A stretch of DNA of 64,000 bases, from assembly GCF_041431415.1 (NCBI RefSeq), contig NZ_CP107845.1:6510001-6574000 (forward strand), given 5' to 3'. The translations under genes and the position numbers were made by a program. The notes below the pieces were generated by a model. That model did not search any database and was not told where the DNA came from. It saw only the letters and a program-made list of their open reading frames with translations. Numbering within the stretch: the stretch's first letter is position 1; every line of letters begins with the position of its first letter. The stretch is from Streptomyces sp. NBC_00513. GTDB taxonomy: Bacteria > Actinomycetota > Actinomycetes > Streptomycetales > Streptomycetaceae. Shown in pieces: positions 1-8,607 of the stretch.

Positions 1-217
1 GCGTCCGACGTACTGAACTCGGGGCGAAAACAAGTGATCCGGAGTGGATTTTACCGTTCCATCGAGCGGGACCCCGCTCATATGTGTACTCTGATCGGCA
101 TGGAGGCCTCACCCGGGCCCCGCTCCACCAAGGCGCCACCGCGTCCGGAAAACCTTTATTTCCCTATCTCCGGCGCGCGATCAGCCCGCTGGGTTACGCG
201 ACACAAGGGAGTTCGCG

Positions 218-394
218 GTGACTGAAATGACCAAGCCCGACCCATCGCTGGAGCGAACCGTCCGAGCGGTGAAGGGGAAGACCCGGTCCGACGAACTCGG
301 AAGCCTCGAAGTGTGGGCGCGTTCCGCCCCCATCCGGCTGGCGGGTTACGAGGACGACCTGGCCGAACCGCACATCCTCCCCGGCATCGACTAG
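218..394 (+). CDS. Small acidic-tailed peptide of unknown function (58 aa)
   Basis: I do not recognise this gene. It is supported by a very good ribosome binding site, AAGGGAG at 205-211, six bases before a GTG start. The product starts MTEMTKPDPSLERTV, has a basic centre (VRAVKGKTR) and ends in an acidic, Cys-free tail (GYEDDLAEPHILPGID). There is no signal peptide or membrane span. The preceding 217 bases are clearly more AT-rich than the rest of the window, as expected for a promoter region. A small DNA- or protein-binding factor or a RiPP-type precursor is possible, but no modifying enzyme lies downstream and the upstream side is outside the window. Confidence 0.55.
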   Translation: MTEMTKPDPSLERTVRAVKGKTRSDELGSLEVWARSAPIRLAGYEDDLAEPHILPGID

Positions 395-607
395 AGCCGC
401 CGGCCCCTCTTGGGCCCCCGACCTGCGCCCCCGCGCCACACCACGGCGACGGGGGCGAGGCATGCGCCCCTCGGCCCCGACAGGGCCCCGCCGCGACTCC
501 GACACCGGTCCGTGCGACCGGAGTTCCCGATTCGCGTACGCCCTGGGCGTCATCGCCGAGAGCGATCACGGGTTCCGCGCCGGCCGCCCGCCGGGCAGGC
601 TCATTCC

Positions 608-1591
608 ATGAAACTACTGATGCTGGGTGGCACCGAATTCGTCGGACGCGCGATCACCGAGGACGCCCTCGCCCGGGGCTGGGAGGTGACCGTCTTCCAC
701 CGCGGGCACCACGCACCCCCGCCCGGGGTCCGCGTCGTGCACGGGGACCGCACCTCCGTCGAGGGCCTGGCCGGCCTCGCCGACGGTGAGTGGGACCTCG
801 TCGTCGACACGTGGAGCGGCGCGCCCACCGCCGTGCGCGACGTCGCCCGCCTGCTGGCCGACCGCGTCGGGCGGTACGTCTACATATCCAGCCGCTCGGT
901 GTACGCCTACCCGGCCCCGGCCGGCCTCGACGAGGACGGCCCGCTGATCGAGGGCTCGGCCGACGCCGAATCCATCGCCTACGCCGAGGACAAGCGCGGC
1001 GGCGAACTCGCCGCCCTCGACGCCTTCGGCGACCGCGCCCTGCTGGTGCGCGCCGGCCTGATCATCGGCCCGTACGAGAACGTCGGCCGACTGCCCTGGT
1101 GGCTCAACCGCGCCGCCCGCGGTGGTCCGATGGTGGCTCCCGGACCGCGTGGGCACCGGCTCCAGTACATCGATGTGCGCGACCTCGCGGCCTGGACCCT
1201 GGACGCCGCCGAGGCCGGGCGCGGCGGCCCCTACAACCTGGTCTCCCCGGTCGGCCACGCCACGATGGAGGAGCTCCTGGAAGCGTGCCTCGCCGCCACC
1301 GGCGGGAACGCCGAGCTGCGCTGGATCGACCCGGCCGCGATCGAGGCGGCGGGCGTCCAGCCGTGGACCGAACTGCCGATCTGGCTTCCCGAGGGCGGCG
1401 AACTGCACGCGTACATGAGCGGCGACGTGACCAAGGCGGTGGAGGCGGGGCTCGTGTGCCGCCCCGTCGCCGAGACCGCCGCCGACACCTGGGCCTGGCT
1501 CCGATCCCTCGAAGGCGACGCCCCGCTACGCCCCGACCGCTCGGCCAAGGGGATCTCCCCGGAGCAGGAGGCGGCGCTACTCGGGCTCTGA
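608..1591 (+). CDS. NAD-dependent epimerase/dehydratase family protein
   Basis: A 327-aa extended short-chain dehydrogenase/reductase. The N-terminus MKLLMLGGTEFVGRAI is the Rossmann beta-alpha-beta with a GGTxFVGR variant of the GxxGxxG nucleotide-binding loop. Later stretches (YVYISSRSVYAYP and VRAGLIIGPYENVGRLPWW) match the region of these enzymes that carries the catalytic Ser/Tyr and the substrate pocket. The ATG was chosen over in-frame upstream codons because it opens the conserved fold directly. Similar proteins act on nucleotide sugars or as isoflavone-reductase-like enzymes; the substrate cannot be read from the sequence. Its last 15 bases overlap the 3' end of the convergent gene at 1577-3016. 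Confidence 0.85.
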   Translation: MKLLMLGGTEFVGRAITEDALARGWEVTVFHRGHHAPPPGVRVVHGDRTSVEGLAGLADGEWDLVVDTWSGAPTAVRDVARLLADRVGRYVYISSRSVYAYPAPAGLDEDGPLIEGSADAESIAYAEDKRGGELAALDAFGDRALLVRAGLIIGPYENVGRLPWWLNRAARGGPMVAPGPRGHRLQYIDVRDLAAWTLDAAEAGRGGPYNLVSPVGHATMEELLEACLAATGGNAELRWIDPAAIEAAGVQPWTELPIWLPEGGELHAYMSGDVTKAVEAGLVCRPVAETAADTWAWLRSLEGDAPLRPDRSAKGISPEQEAALLGL

Positions 1592-3016
1592 CCGGGAGGT
1601 CTCCGCGAGGCGGGTGGGCGGCAGGTACTCGCGCAGCAAGGTGCGGTGCCACCACGCGCCCGTCTCACGGAGCTCCCGCCAGGTCGTGAACCGGTAGCGG
1701 TAGAGCCTGGCCCGCACATGCACCGGAGGGGCGTCCGGGAAGGGGTTGTGCCGCAGCAGCCGCAGCGTGTCCCGGTCACCGGCCAGCAGGCGCTCGACGA
1801 ACGGCCCGAACCAGTCCCGCGCGTAGCCGGGGGAGAGCGCCGCGAACCACATCAGCCAGTCCAGGCGCAGGTGGTACGGGGCGAACTGGCGGGGCATCCG
1901 GCCCGGCGCGCCCGGCTTGCCCCTGAACTCGTAGGCGCGCCAGTCGCCGTCCTCACGCGGCACCCGGTCCGCGCTCCCCTCCACCACCACCTCGTCCCGG
2001 ACGCGCCCCACCGTGCCGAACGCCCCGTACGTGTTGACCAGGTGCAGGGAGTCGAAGGAGCGGTTCATCGCCTGGCGGCGGGAGGCCATGTTGGCCACCG
2101 GGTGCCGGCTGAGCCAGAGCACCAGGGCGCTCACCGCGCACACCAGCACCACGAACCAGAGCGGCGCCCCGCGCGAGGCGGCCTCCGGCGGCGGGCCCGC
2201 GAGCCCCGTGAAGTCGATCGCCGACAGCGCGATGGTGATCGTGATCCAGTTCAGCCACGCGAAATTGCCCGACAGGACCAACCACGCCTGGGTGGCCACG
2301 ACGATCGCGGCGGCGTACGAGGCCACCGGCTGCGGAGTGAAGAGCAGTACCGGGACCACGAGCTGGGTCACGTGGTTCGCCGCGCACTCCACGCGGTGCA
2401 GCGGCTTCGGAAGGTGGTGGAAGAACCAGCTCAGCGGCCCGGGCATCGGCTGGGTCTCGTGGTGGTGGTAGAGACAGGTGAGCTTCCGCCAGCAGGGGTC
2501 GCCCCGCATCTTGATCAGCCCGGCCCCGAACTCCACCCGGAAGAGGACCCACCTCAGCAGCCACAGCACGAGCACCGGTGGCCCGATCCGGGCGTTGCCG
2601 AGAAAGACCGCGAGGAACCCCACCTCCAGCAGCAGCGACTCCCAGCCGAAGGCGTACCAGGTCTGTCCCACGTTCACGATCGACAGGTACAGCAACCAGG
2701 GAACGGCCCACATGGCCATCGCCGCCCCCAGCGGCACCAGGTCCCCGACGCCGGCGGCGAGCGCGGCCGCGAACACCGCCCCCGTCCACGCGCATCCGGC
2801 GAACAGGCCGTCGGAGTAGCGCAGTTGGAACAGGCTCGGGGCGCGCCGGAAGGGCACGTGCCGCACGTGTCGCGGCACGGGCAGCATGCCGTGCGCCCCG
2901 ATCAGCGCCCGGAACTGCAGGGCCGCCCCGACGAAGGCGAGGAGGTACACCCCGGCCAGGGCCCGCTGGAAGACCAGCCGGCCCAGCCAGTAGTCGGGCG
3001 CCGTGAACCAGTCCAT
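1577..3016 (-). CDS. Lipase maturation factor (LMF1-like) family membrane protein
   Basis: A 479-aa polytopic membrane protein beginning MDWFTAPDYWLGRLVFQRAL. Family hallmarks are visible: the AHGMLPVP segment near residue 40, FGWESLLLEVGFLAVFLGN near 125-145, the LLRWVLFRVEFGAGLIKMRG segment with DPCWRKLTCLYHHHETQPMP near 175, and PRQFAPYHLRLDWLMWFAAL plus the RYRFTTWRE motif near the C-terminus. Six to eight hydrophobic segments are interspersed. Vertebrate LMF1 is needed to fold secreted lipases in the ER; the role of actinobacterial homologues is not established. It is transcribed divergently from the DUF6777 lipoprotein, with a perfect palindrome (3102-3117) in the shared 163-bp gap. Confidence 0.88.
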   Translation of the reverse strand: MDWFTAPDYWLGRLVFQRALAGVYLLAFVGAALQFRALIGAHGMLPVPRHVRHVPFRRAPSLFQLRYSDGLFAGCAWTGAVFAAALAAGVGDLVPLGAAMAMWAVPWLLYLSIVNVGQTWYAFGWESLLLEVGFLAVFLGNARIGPPVLVLWLLRWVLFRVEFGAGLIKMRGDPCWRKLTCLYHHHETQPMPGPLSWFFHHLPKPLHRVECAANHVTQLVVPVLLFTPQPVASYAAAIVVATQAWLVLSGNFAWLNWITITIALSAIDFTGLAGPPPEAASRGAPLWFVVLVCAVSALVLWLSRHPVANMASRRQAMNRSFDSLHLVNTYGAFGTVGRVRDEVVVEGSADRVPREDGDWRAYEFRGKPGAPGRMPRQFAPYHLRLDWLMWFAALSPGYARDWFGPFVERLLAGDRDTLRLLRHNPFPDAPPVHVRARLYRYRFTTWRELRETGAWWHRTLLREYLPPTRLAETSRSEPE

Positions 3017-3101
3017 CCCCTCCAGTATCGGGCGCCGGGGCGGACCGCGCCGGTCAGTGGAGGCGTATGCGCGCTCGGAGAGGCTGTGACCACACGAGTT
3101 C

Positions 3102-3117
3102 CTTGAACGCGTTCAAG
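3102..3117. promoter_or_regulatory. 16-bp perfect palindrome, probable repressor operator
   Basis: CTTGAACGCGTTCAAG is a perfect 16-bp palindrome in the gap between the divergent LMF-like and DUF6777 genes. It lies 85 bases upstream of the first start and 62 bases upstream of the second. The TTGAAC-N2-GTTCAA shape is typical of operators bound by TetR- or MarR-type dimers. No regulator gene is adjacent, so the binding factor would be encoded elsewhere. Confidence 0.6.
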
Positions 3118-3179
3118 ATGCGGCCCCGGGAGAGATGCGGCAGACAAGGAGGAGCAACCGGGGCGAAAGGAAGAAACAC

Positions 3180-4424
3180 GTGAGCGACGGGCCCGACGTG
3201 CACGCACCGACACACCGTCACCATCCACACCGTCAGACACCACGCCGTCACACACCGGCCAGAGCGCCCCTCTTCGCGCTCGTCGGCCTGCTCGGGCTGC
3301 TCGCCACGGCCTGCGGCACGACCGAGGAGCCCCGGGCCGCGGCGGCCGGCCCCGAGAGCCAGGAGGTCCACCTCCAGCCGGTCGGCACGGCCGGCCCCGA
3401 CCCGTTCACCAACTCCTCGGCCACCGCCGAGTCCGCCCCCGTCCAGCCGCCGCTCCCCAACGCGTCCGGCCAGGGCATCCGCACCGTCAACGCCGCCACC
3501 CCGGGCCTGTACGGCGGAACCCAGCGGCTCGGCAGCTGCGACGTCGAACAGCAGGTCGGCTTCCTCACCGGGGACGATGCCAAGGCCGGTGCCTTCGCCC
3601 GCGCCTCCGGCATCGAACAGGCGAGGCTCCCCGAGTACCTGCGCGGCCTCACCCCGGTGGTGCTGCGCGCCGACGCCCGCGTGACCAGCCACGGCCTGCG
3701 CGACGGCCGCGAGAAGAGCTTCCAGTCCGTGCTCCAGGCCGGGACGGCCGTCCTCGTGGACAACCACGGCATGCCCCGGGTGCGCTGCGCCTGCGGCAAT
3801 CCCCTGGGCGCGCCGCGCGCCCCCAAGGGGAGCCCGGTGCTCAAGGGCGACGCGTGGAACGGCTACCAGGCGAACCAGGTGATCGTCATCGAGCCCACCG
3901 CCCAGGTGCTGGGCAGACTCACCATTGTCAACATCGCCAACAACACCTGGATCGAGCGGACGAGCGGCGACGACGGAGCCCAGGACAGGACTCCGCAGGC
4001 GGTGCCCCCCTACGATCCTTCGGACGGCATCCCGAACGGTCCCGTCACCTCCGCCGAGCCGTCCCCCGGGGAGTCGGCACCCCCCGGGGCGCCGTCCGAC
4101 GGCCCCTCCGGCCCGCCCGCGGACGTTCCCGGCGGTCTTCCCCCGGGCGTCCCGAGCGGGCAGCCGCAGGAGGTACCGTCCGGCCCGGCGGCAGGGGTGC
4201 CCTCCGAGGTCCCGCCCGGCGTACCGCCCGGTCAGCCGTCGGACATCCCCCCGGACCCCTTCACGGAGCCGATGCCCGTCGACCCGGGGTCGCCGAACGG
4301 TGACCCGGGGTTGCCGACCGGACCGGACGCGGCGCCGGACCAGGTGGATCCGTACGGCCCGGGCACCGTCCCCGACGTCGGGCAGCAGCCCTCGGACCCG
4401 GGCGGGCAACTGGAGAGCGCCTGA
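3180..4424 (+). CDS. DUF6777 domain lipoprotein with Pro-rich C-terminal tail
   Basis: A 414-aa exported protein. A basic, His-rich N-terminus is followed by a hydrophobic stretch and a lipobox-like sequence (GLLGLLATAC, Cys near residue 42). The globular core, about residues 100-260, contains GLYGGTQRLGSCDVEQQVGF, LPEYLRGLTPVVLRAD and NGYQANQVIVIEP, which I recognise as the DUF6777 family. The remaining 130 or so residues are a low-complexity tail built from GVPSG/PPGVP-like units, suited to spanning peptidoglycan. The GTG was chosen because GAAAGGA sits eight bases upstream; an in-frame ATG at 3135 has no well-spaced site. Function is unknown. The four Cys residues in the core could form disulfides outside the cell. 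Confidence 0.8.
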   Translation: MSDGPDVHAPTHRHHPHRQTPRRHTPARAPLFALVGLLGLLATACGTTEEPRAAAAGPESQEVHLQPVGTAGPDPFTNSSATAESAPVQPPLPNASGQGIRTVNAATPGLYGGTQRLGSCDVEQQVGFLTGDDAKAGAFARASGIEQARLPEYLRGLTPVVLRADARVTSHGLRDGREKSFQSVLQAGTAVLVDNHGMPRVRCACGNPLGAPRAPKGSPVLKGDAWNGYQANQVIVIEPTAQVLGRLTIVNIANNTWIERTSGDDGAQDRTPQAVPPYDPSDGIPNGPVTSAEPSPGESAPPGAPSDGPSGPPADVPGGLPPGVPSGQPQEVPSGPAAGVPSEVPPGVPPGQPSDIPPDPFTEPMPVDPGSPNGDPGLPTGPDAAPDQVDPYGPGTVPDVGQQPSDPGGQLESA

Positions 4425-4449
4425 CCCGCCGGTGTGTCATGGTGGATCG

Positions 4450-6495
4450 GTGCCGACCACCGTATCGCTGCCGGACGACTGGCCCGCACACCCGGACCGG
4501 TCGCTCTCGCTGAACCGCATGGGCAGTTTCGACTGGGACCTGGTCACCGGGCTCATGCATCTGGACGCAGCGGCCCTCGACGTCTTCGACACGGACCCCG
4601 CCGCGTACGACGGACGCCCCGCGTCCCTGTCGCCGCGCGTTCCGGCAGCGGAGGCGACCCGGCTCGACGCCCTCGTGTCCAGTGCCCTCAAGAGCGGGGT
4701 GGACAGTTACGGCGCCTACTTCCGCATCCGCTGCCGCGACGGCCGACTGCGCTGGACGCACACGCAGGGCCGGGTCATGCGCGGCGCGGACGGGCGGCCG
4801 CACCGGATCATCGGCATCGTCCGCGACGCGACCGAGGAGCTCAGCCACTCGGCCGAGCGCCTCGGTCTGGACGAGGAACGCCGCCGTCAGACGTCCGTCG
4901 TGGAGAGCACCACGGCCGCCCTCGCCCACGCGCGCACCGTTCGGGACGTCATCGACGTCATCGGTGACGCCCACGGCCTGGAGCGGCTCGGCTCGATGGG
5001 CATGGTGATGGGCCTCGTCGAGGCGGGCCGCATCCACCTGGTGGCCGAAGGGCCCGTGGGCAGTTTCGTGCCGGGCACCCGTTACACCCGCATCGACGAG
5101 GCGTACCCGATGAGCGAGGTCGTCCGCTCGCTCGAACCGCGCTTCCTCGACTCCGCGGAGGAATTCGCCGAGGGCTATCCGGAGCTCTGGGCCAAGATCT
5201 CGTACATGGACATCTCGGCCGCCGCGTATCTGCCGCTGATCGCCCAGGCCCGCCCGATCGGCGCCATCGGACTCCTCTACCAGGACAAGGACGGCTTCAC
5301 CCAGGACGAACGCAATCTGCTGGTCGCCCTGGGCAGCAGCATCGCGCAGAGCCTCCAGCGGGCCATGTTGCTGGAACAGGAACACGACCTGGCGGAGGGC
5401 CTTCAGCAGGCCATGCTGCCGCGCCGCATCCCGTCCGTCCCCGGCGTCGACATCGAGGTCCGCTACCGCTCCGCCCGGATGGGCCAGGACATCGGCGGCG
5501 ACTGGTACGACGTCATCCCGCTGCCGGGCGGCAAGGTGGGCGCGGTCATCGGGGACGTGCAGGGCCACGACACCCACGCGGCGGCGGTCATGGGACAGCT
5601 GCGGATCGTGCTGCGCGCCTACGCGGCCGAGGGGCACTCGCCGGCCACGGTGATGGCCCGGGCGTCCGTCTTCCTCCACGAACTGGACACCGACCGGTTC
5701 GCCACCTGCCTGTACGCCGAGGTCGACCTGGCCACGGGCGTGCTCCAACTGGTCCGGGCCGGCCACATCGACCCCCTGCTGCGCACCCGGGACGGGGACT
5801 GCCTGCGGCTGCCGGTGGAGGGCGGGATGCCGCTCGGGCTGTCGGCGGAGTTCGGCAGGCTGGAGTACGGCGTCACCACGGTGGAACTCGATCCCGGGGA
5901 AACGCTTCTGCTCTGCACCGACGGGCTCGTCGAGGAACCCGGCGCCGACCTCGACGACGGCATCCGACTCCTCACCACCCTGATCCGCAAAGGACCGGCC
6001 GACCTGGGGGAGCTGGCCGACCGGCTCTGCGAGGTCGTCGACGAGCGGGGTGGCAACGACGACATGGCCCTCCTGTTGCTGCGACGCCAGCCGGACGAGA
6101 CCCCACAGGTCGGCGGACGTCTCCAGCAGCACGTGGCCCCCGGCGACCCCGAGGCGCTGGTCGCCGCCCGCCACATGATCGGCGCGGCGGTTCGGGCCTG
6201 GGGTGCCCGGGGCCGGTCCGACGAGATCGAACTGGTCGCGGACGAGTTGATCGTCAACGCCCTGATGCACACGGACGGACCGGCCATCGTGACGCTGCGG
6301 ATCCTGGCCGGTTCGCAACGACGCCTGCGGGTGGAGGTCGAGGACCGCTCCAGCGCGCTGCCGAGGCGTCGCGAGGCGGGCGACTCCGGGGTGTCGGGGC
6401 GAGGCCTGATGCTGGTGGACCGGCTCGCGGACGTGTGGGGCGTGGAGCCGCGGGGGAGCGGCAAGTGCGTGTGGTGCGAGTTCGTCATGGGGTAG
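4450..6495 (+). CDS. PAS-GAF-SpoIIE phosphatase with C-terminal anti-sigma-type ATPase
   Basis: A soluble regulator of about 681 aa in the SpoIIE/RsbU family. Order of domains: PAS (about 20-135, including RIRCRDGRLRWTHTQGRV), GAF (about 150-305), PP2C-type Ser phosphatase (about 315-550, with MGQDIGGDWYDVIPLPGGK, IGDVQGHDTHAA and CTDGLVEEP metal-binding motifs), and an RsbW-like HATPase (about 565-680, with DELIVNALMHTDG and SGRGLMLVDRLAD). Such proteins dephosphorylate anti-anti-sigma factors, and the kinase domain can phosphorylate or bind partners, so one chain may run both arms of a partner switch. No sigma or anti-anti-sigma gene is adjacent. The start is uncertain: GTG 4450 was chosen, but GTG 4432 and ATG 4519 are also in frame and none has an ideal ribosome binding site. 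Confidence 0.9.
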   Translation: MPTTVSLPDDWPAHPDRSLSLNRMGSFDWDLVTGLMHLDAAALDVFDTDPAAYDGRPASLSPRVPAAEATRLDALVSSALKSGVDSYGAYFRIRCRDGRLRWTHTQGRVMRGADGRPHRIIGIVRDATEELSHSAERLGLDEERRRQTSVVESTTAALAHARTVRDVIDVIGDAHGLERLGSMGMVMGLVEAGRIHLVAEGPVGSFVPGTRYTRIDEAYPMSEVVRSLEPRFLDSAEEFAEGYPELWAKISYMDISAAAYLPLIAQARPIGAIGLLYQDKDGFTQDERNLLVALGSSIAQSLQRAMLLEQEHDLAEGLQQAMLPRRIPSVPGVDIEVRYRSARMGQDIGGDWYDVIPLPGGKVGAVIGDVQGHDTHAAAVMGQLRIVLRAYAAEGHSPATVMARASVFLHELDTDRFATCLYAEVDLATGVLQLVRAGHIDPLLRTRDGDCLRLPVEGGMPLGLSAEFGRLEYGVTTVELDPGETLLLCTDGLVEEPGADLDDGIRLLTTLIRKGPADLGELADRLCEVVDERGGNDDMALLLLRRQPDETPQVGGRLQQHVAPGDPEALVAARHMIGAAVRAWGARGRSDEIELVADELIVNALMHTDGPAIVTLRILAGSQRRLRVEVEDRSSALPRRREAGDSGVSGRGLMLVDRLADVWGVEPRGSGKCVWCEFVMG

Positions 6496-6574
6496 GCGAG
6501 GCGTCCGGAGCGCATGCCGAGTCCCGAGCGCATGCCGAGTCGCGCCGTCGGGGAGCCGGCGGCAGGCTGGGAGG

Positions 6575-7435
6575 ATGCCAGAACTGCCCGAGGTCGAGGC
6601 TCTGCGGGAGTTCCTCGACGAGCACCTCGACGGACGGGTCGTCGAACGGGTCCTGCCGCTCGCCGTCAGCGTGCTCAAGACGTACGACCCCCCGCTCACC
6701 GCCCTCGAAGGCCACTCGATCGGGCCCACCGCGCGGTACGGGAAGTTCCTGGCCCTGCGCGTCGGCGAACTCCACCTCGTCACCCATCTGGCCCGGGCCG
6801 GATGGCTGCGCTGGCAGGACGCCATGCCCGAGCAGCCGCCGCGTCCCGGGAAGGGCCCGCTCGCCCTGCGTCTCCTGCTGGAGGGCGGCGGCGGCTTCGA
6901 CCTCACGGAGGCGGGCACGCAGAAGCGGCTCGCGGTGTACGTGGTCCGCGATCCGCAGGAGGTTCCCGGCATCGCCCGGCTCGGGCCGGACCCGCTGGCC
7001 GAGGGCTTCGACCGGGACGCCTTCGCCGCGCTGCTGGCGGGGGAGCGGCGGCAGATCAAGGGGGTGCTGCGCGACCAGGGCGTCATCGCCGGCATCGGGA
7101 ACGCGTACAGCGACGAGATCCTCCACGCGGCCCGTGTCTCGCCGTTCAAACTGGCCGCCTCCTTCGACGAGCCGCAGGTGACCTCCCTGTACGAGGCCGT
7201 CCAGAGCACCTTGCGCGAGGCGGTGGCCCGGGCCCACGGGGTGGCCGCCGGGCGGCTGAAGGCGGAGAAGAAGAGCGGCCTGCGCGTGCACGGCCGGACG
7301 GGGGAGCCCTGTCCGGTGTGCGGCGACACGGTGCGCTCGGTGTCCTTCGCCGATTCCTCGCTCCAGTACTGCCCCACCTGCCAGACGGGCGGCAAGCCAC
7401 TCGCCGACCGGAGGCTGTCCCGGCTCCTGAAATAG
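6575..7435 (+). CDS. Fpg/Nei family DNA glycosylase
   Basis: A 286-aa base-excision repair enzyme. After the initiator Met come Pro2 and Glu3 (MPELPEVEAL), the catalytic imino-proline and acid of this family. The helix-two-turn-helix is recognisable as IKGVLRDQGVIAGIGNAYSD, and the C-terminal zinc finger as CPVCGDT with CPTCQTGGK. It removes oxidised purines or pyrimidines and nicks the abasic site. It belongs to the actinobacterial Fpg/Nei-like group rather than clearly to MutM, so no symbol is given. The start is fixed by the requirement for Pro after Met. Confidence 0.93.
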   Translation: MPELPEVEALREFLDEHLDGRVVERVLPLAVSVLKTYDPPLTALEGHSIGPTARYGKFLALRVGELHLVTHLARAGWLRWQDAMPEQPPRPGKGPLALRLLLEGGGGFDLTEAGTQKRLAVYVVRDPQEVPGIARLGPDPLAEGFDRDAFAALLAGERRQIKGVLRDQGVIAGIGNAYSDEILHAARVSPFKLAASFDEPQVTSLYEAVQSTLREAVARAHGVAAGRLKAEKKSGLRVHGRTGEPCPVCGDTVRSVSFADSSLQYCPTCQTGGKPLADRRLSRLLK

Positions 7436-7474
7436 CCTTCTCCCGCCGCGACCGGCTGCGTAGAATCCGCCACC

Positions 7475-7867
7475 ATGGCCGAGCACCAGCCGCCGCCCCG
7501 GCGGGAGACCGTCACGGGGGTGCCGCGCGGCGCCCGCCGCAGGCCGCCACACACGCCGGCGCGATCCGAGATCTCGGAGCAGACCACCCTCGGGGCCACC
7601 TACGTACGCGCCCTGATGCGCAGCCAACTCCGCTCCGGGCTGGGTGCGTTGGCCGCTCTCCTGCTCCTGGTGGCGACGCTGCCGCTGCTGTTCCTGCTGC
7701 CGCACGTGGGCTCGGGGCCGCTGGTCTGGGTGGTGCTCGGTCTGCTCGTGTACCCGGTGATGTGGCTGATCGCCCGGTGGTACGTGACGCGGGCCGAGCG
7801 GAACGAGGCCGACTTCACCGGGCTGGTCACGGATCCCGCGGAGGCCCCGGGGCGCCGCCCGGGGTAG
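7475..7867 (+). CDS. Small membrane protein with two transmembrane segments
   Basis: A 130-aa protein with a hydrophilic, Arg/Pro-rich first 45 residues, two adjacent membrane spans (LGALAALLLLVATLPLLFLL and GPLVWVVLGLLVYPVMWLIA) and a short tail YVTRAERNEADFTGLV. This layout resembles the small subunit-like proteins (DUF485-type) often found just ahead of sodium:solute symporters in Streptomyces. No symporter follows here: the next gene is on the other strand. Function unknown. Confidence 0.7.
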   Translation: MAEHQPPPRRETVTGVPRGARRRPPHTPARSEISEQTTLGATYVRALMRSQLRSGLGALAALLLLVATLPLLFLLPHVGSGPLVWVVLGLLVYPVMWLIARWYVTRAERNEADFTGLVTDPAEAPGRRPG

Positions 7868-7896
7868 TCCCCGCGGCGCGCGCTCCCCGTCGCACC

Positions 7897-8412
7897 TCAG
7901 AACAGGTGCATCGCCAAGTGTCCCAACGGCAGGCCCAGTTGCCAGGCCGGGGTCCAGATGCGGGCGTTCTCGTCCAACCCCGGGGGCATCTCCTCGGGCT
8001 CGCTCCGGTCGGGTTCGAGGTTGGTGGCGAACAGCTCGGTGCGGTCCAGCCACCGCCATGCGGCGCGGGCCAGCTCCAGGTCGGCGTTCGCGCCGCCGTC
8101 GTGCGCGCGGTCCTCCTCGCCGAGTTGCAGGAAGCGGGTCTCCACCCAGTCGCGCCAAGGGTGTCCGTACGCCGTCAGTGACATCCACTCGTCGAGTTGG
8201 GACACCACGCGGATCCCGGAGAGTTCGCCGGCGGCGTCCGAGAGGTAGATGGTCAGCGCGAGCGTGTCGCGTCCCGCGCGGAACTCCTGTGTGCCGGCCG
8301 GGATCAGCCGGCCCGTGCGCAGCAGCTCGTCCGCGATGTACTCCGCGTAGAGCCATGCCATGGGCACCGCCAGCCCACCGCCACTGGTGCCGTTCAAACC
8401 CTCGGGCTGCAC
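7897..8412 (-). CDS. Hypothetical protein (171 aa)
   Basis: I do not recognise a family. The GTG start is preceded by a GGGTGGA-type ribosome binding site. The product is soluble, acidic and tryptophan-rich, with segments such as VPMAWLYAEYIADELLRTGR, LDEWMSLTAYGHPWRDWVET and ARAAWRWLDRTELFATN. There is no signal peptide, membrane span or metal-binding cluster. Codon use is typical of the window, so it is probably a real gene. It lies 195 bases downstream of the ECF sigma gene on the same strand and could be cotranscribed, but it does not look like a zinc-binding anti-sigma factor. Confidence 0.6.
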   Translation of the reverse strand: MQPEGLNGTSGGGLAVPMAWLYAEYIADELLRTGRLIPAGTQEFRAGRDTLALTIYLSDAAGELSGIRVVSQLDEWMSLTAYGHPWRDWVETRFLQLGEEDRAHDGGANADLELARAAWRWLDRTELFATNLEPDRSEPEEMPPGLDENARIWTPAWQLGLPLGHLAMHLF

Positions 8413-8607
8413 CGTTCCACCCTCTCCCGCGTGTCGAGCGTCCCGTCGTCAGCCCTGAGCCTTCACCGAGCGACTCGCGGAGCGGGGGATGTTTACTCAA
8501 CTTGAACGCTCTGATGCCGATTTCGATGTGCTTCATGTCCGATCCATGCGCATTCGAGACATTCGTTGAGCGGGTTCATGGACGGCTCTCCACCCGGTCG
8601 GGGTCGC

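Noticed and set aside
34..225. 63-codon frame at the window start
   Set aside because: No ribosome binding site, unlikely composition, and it overlaps the AT-rich promoter region of the better supported ORF at 218.
4261..7599. A 1112-codon minus-strand open frame
   Set aside because: It is antisense to the SpoIIE-type and Fpg/Nei genes, whose catalytic motifs are intact on the plus strand; its own translation is low-complexity.
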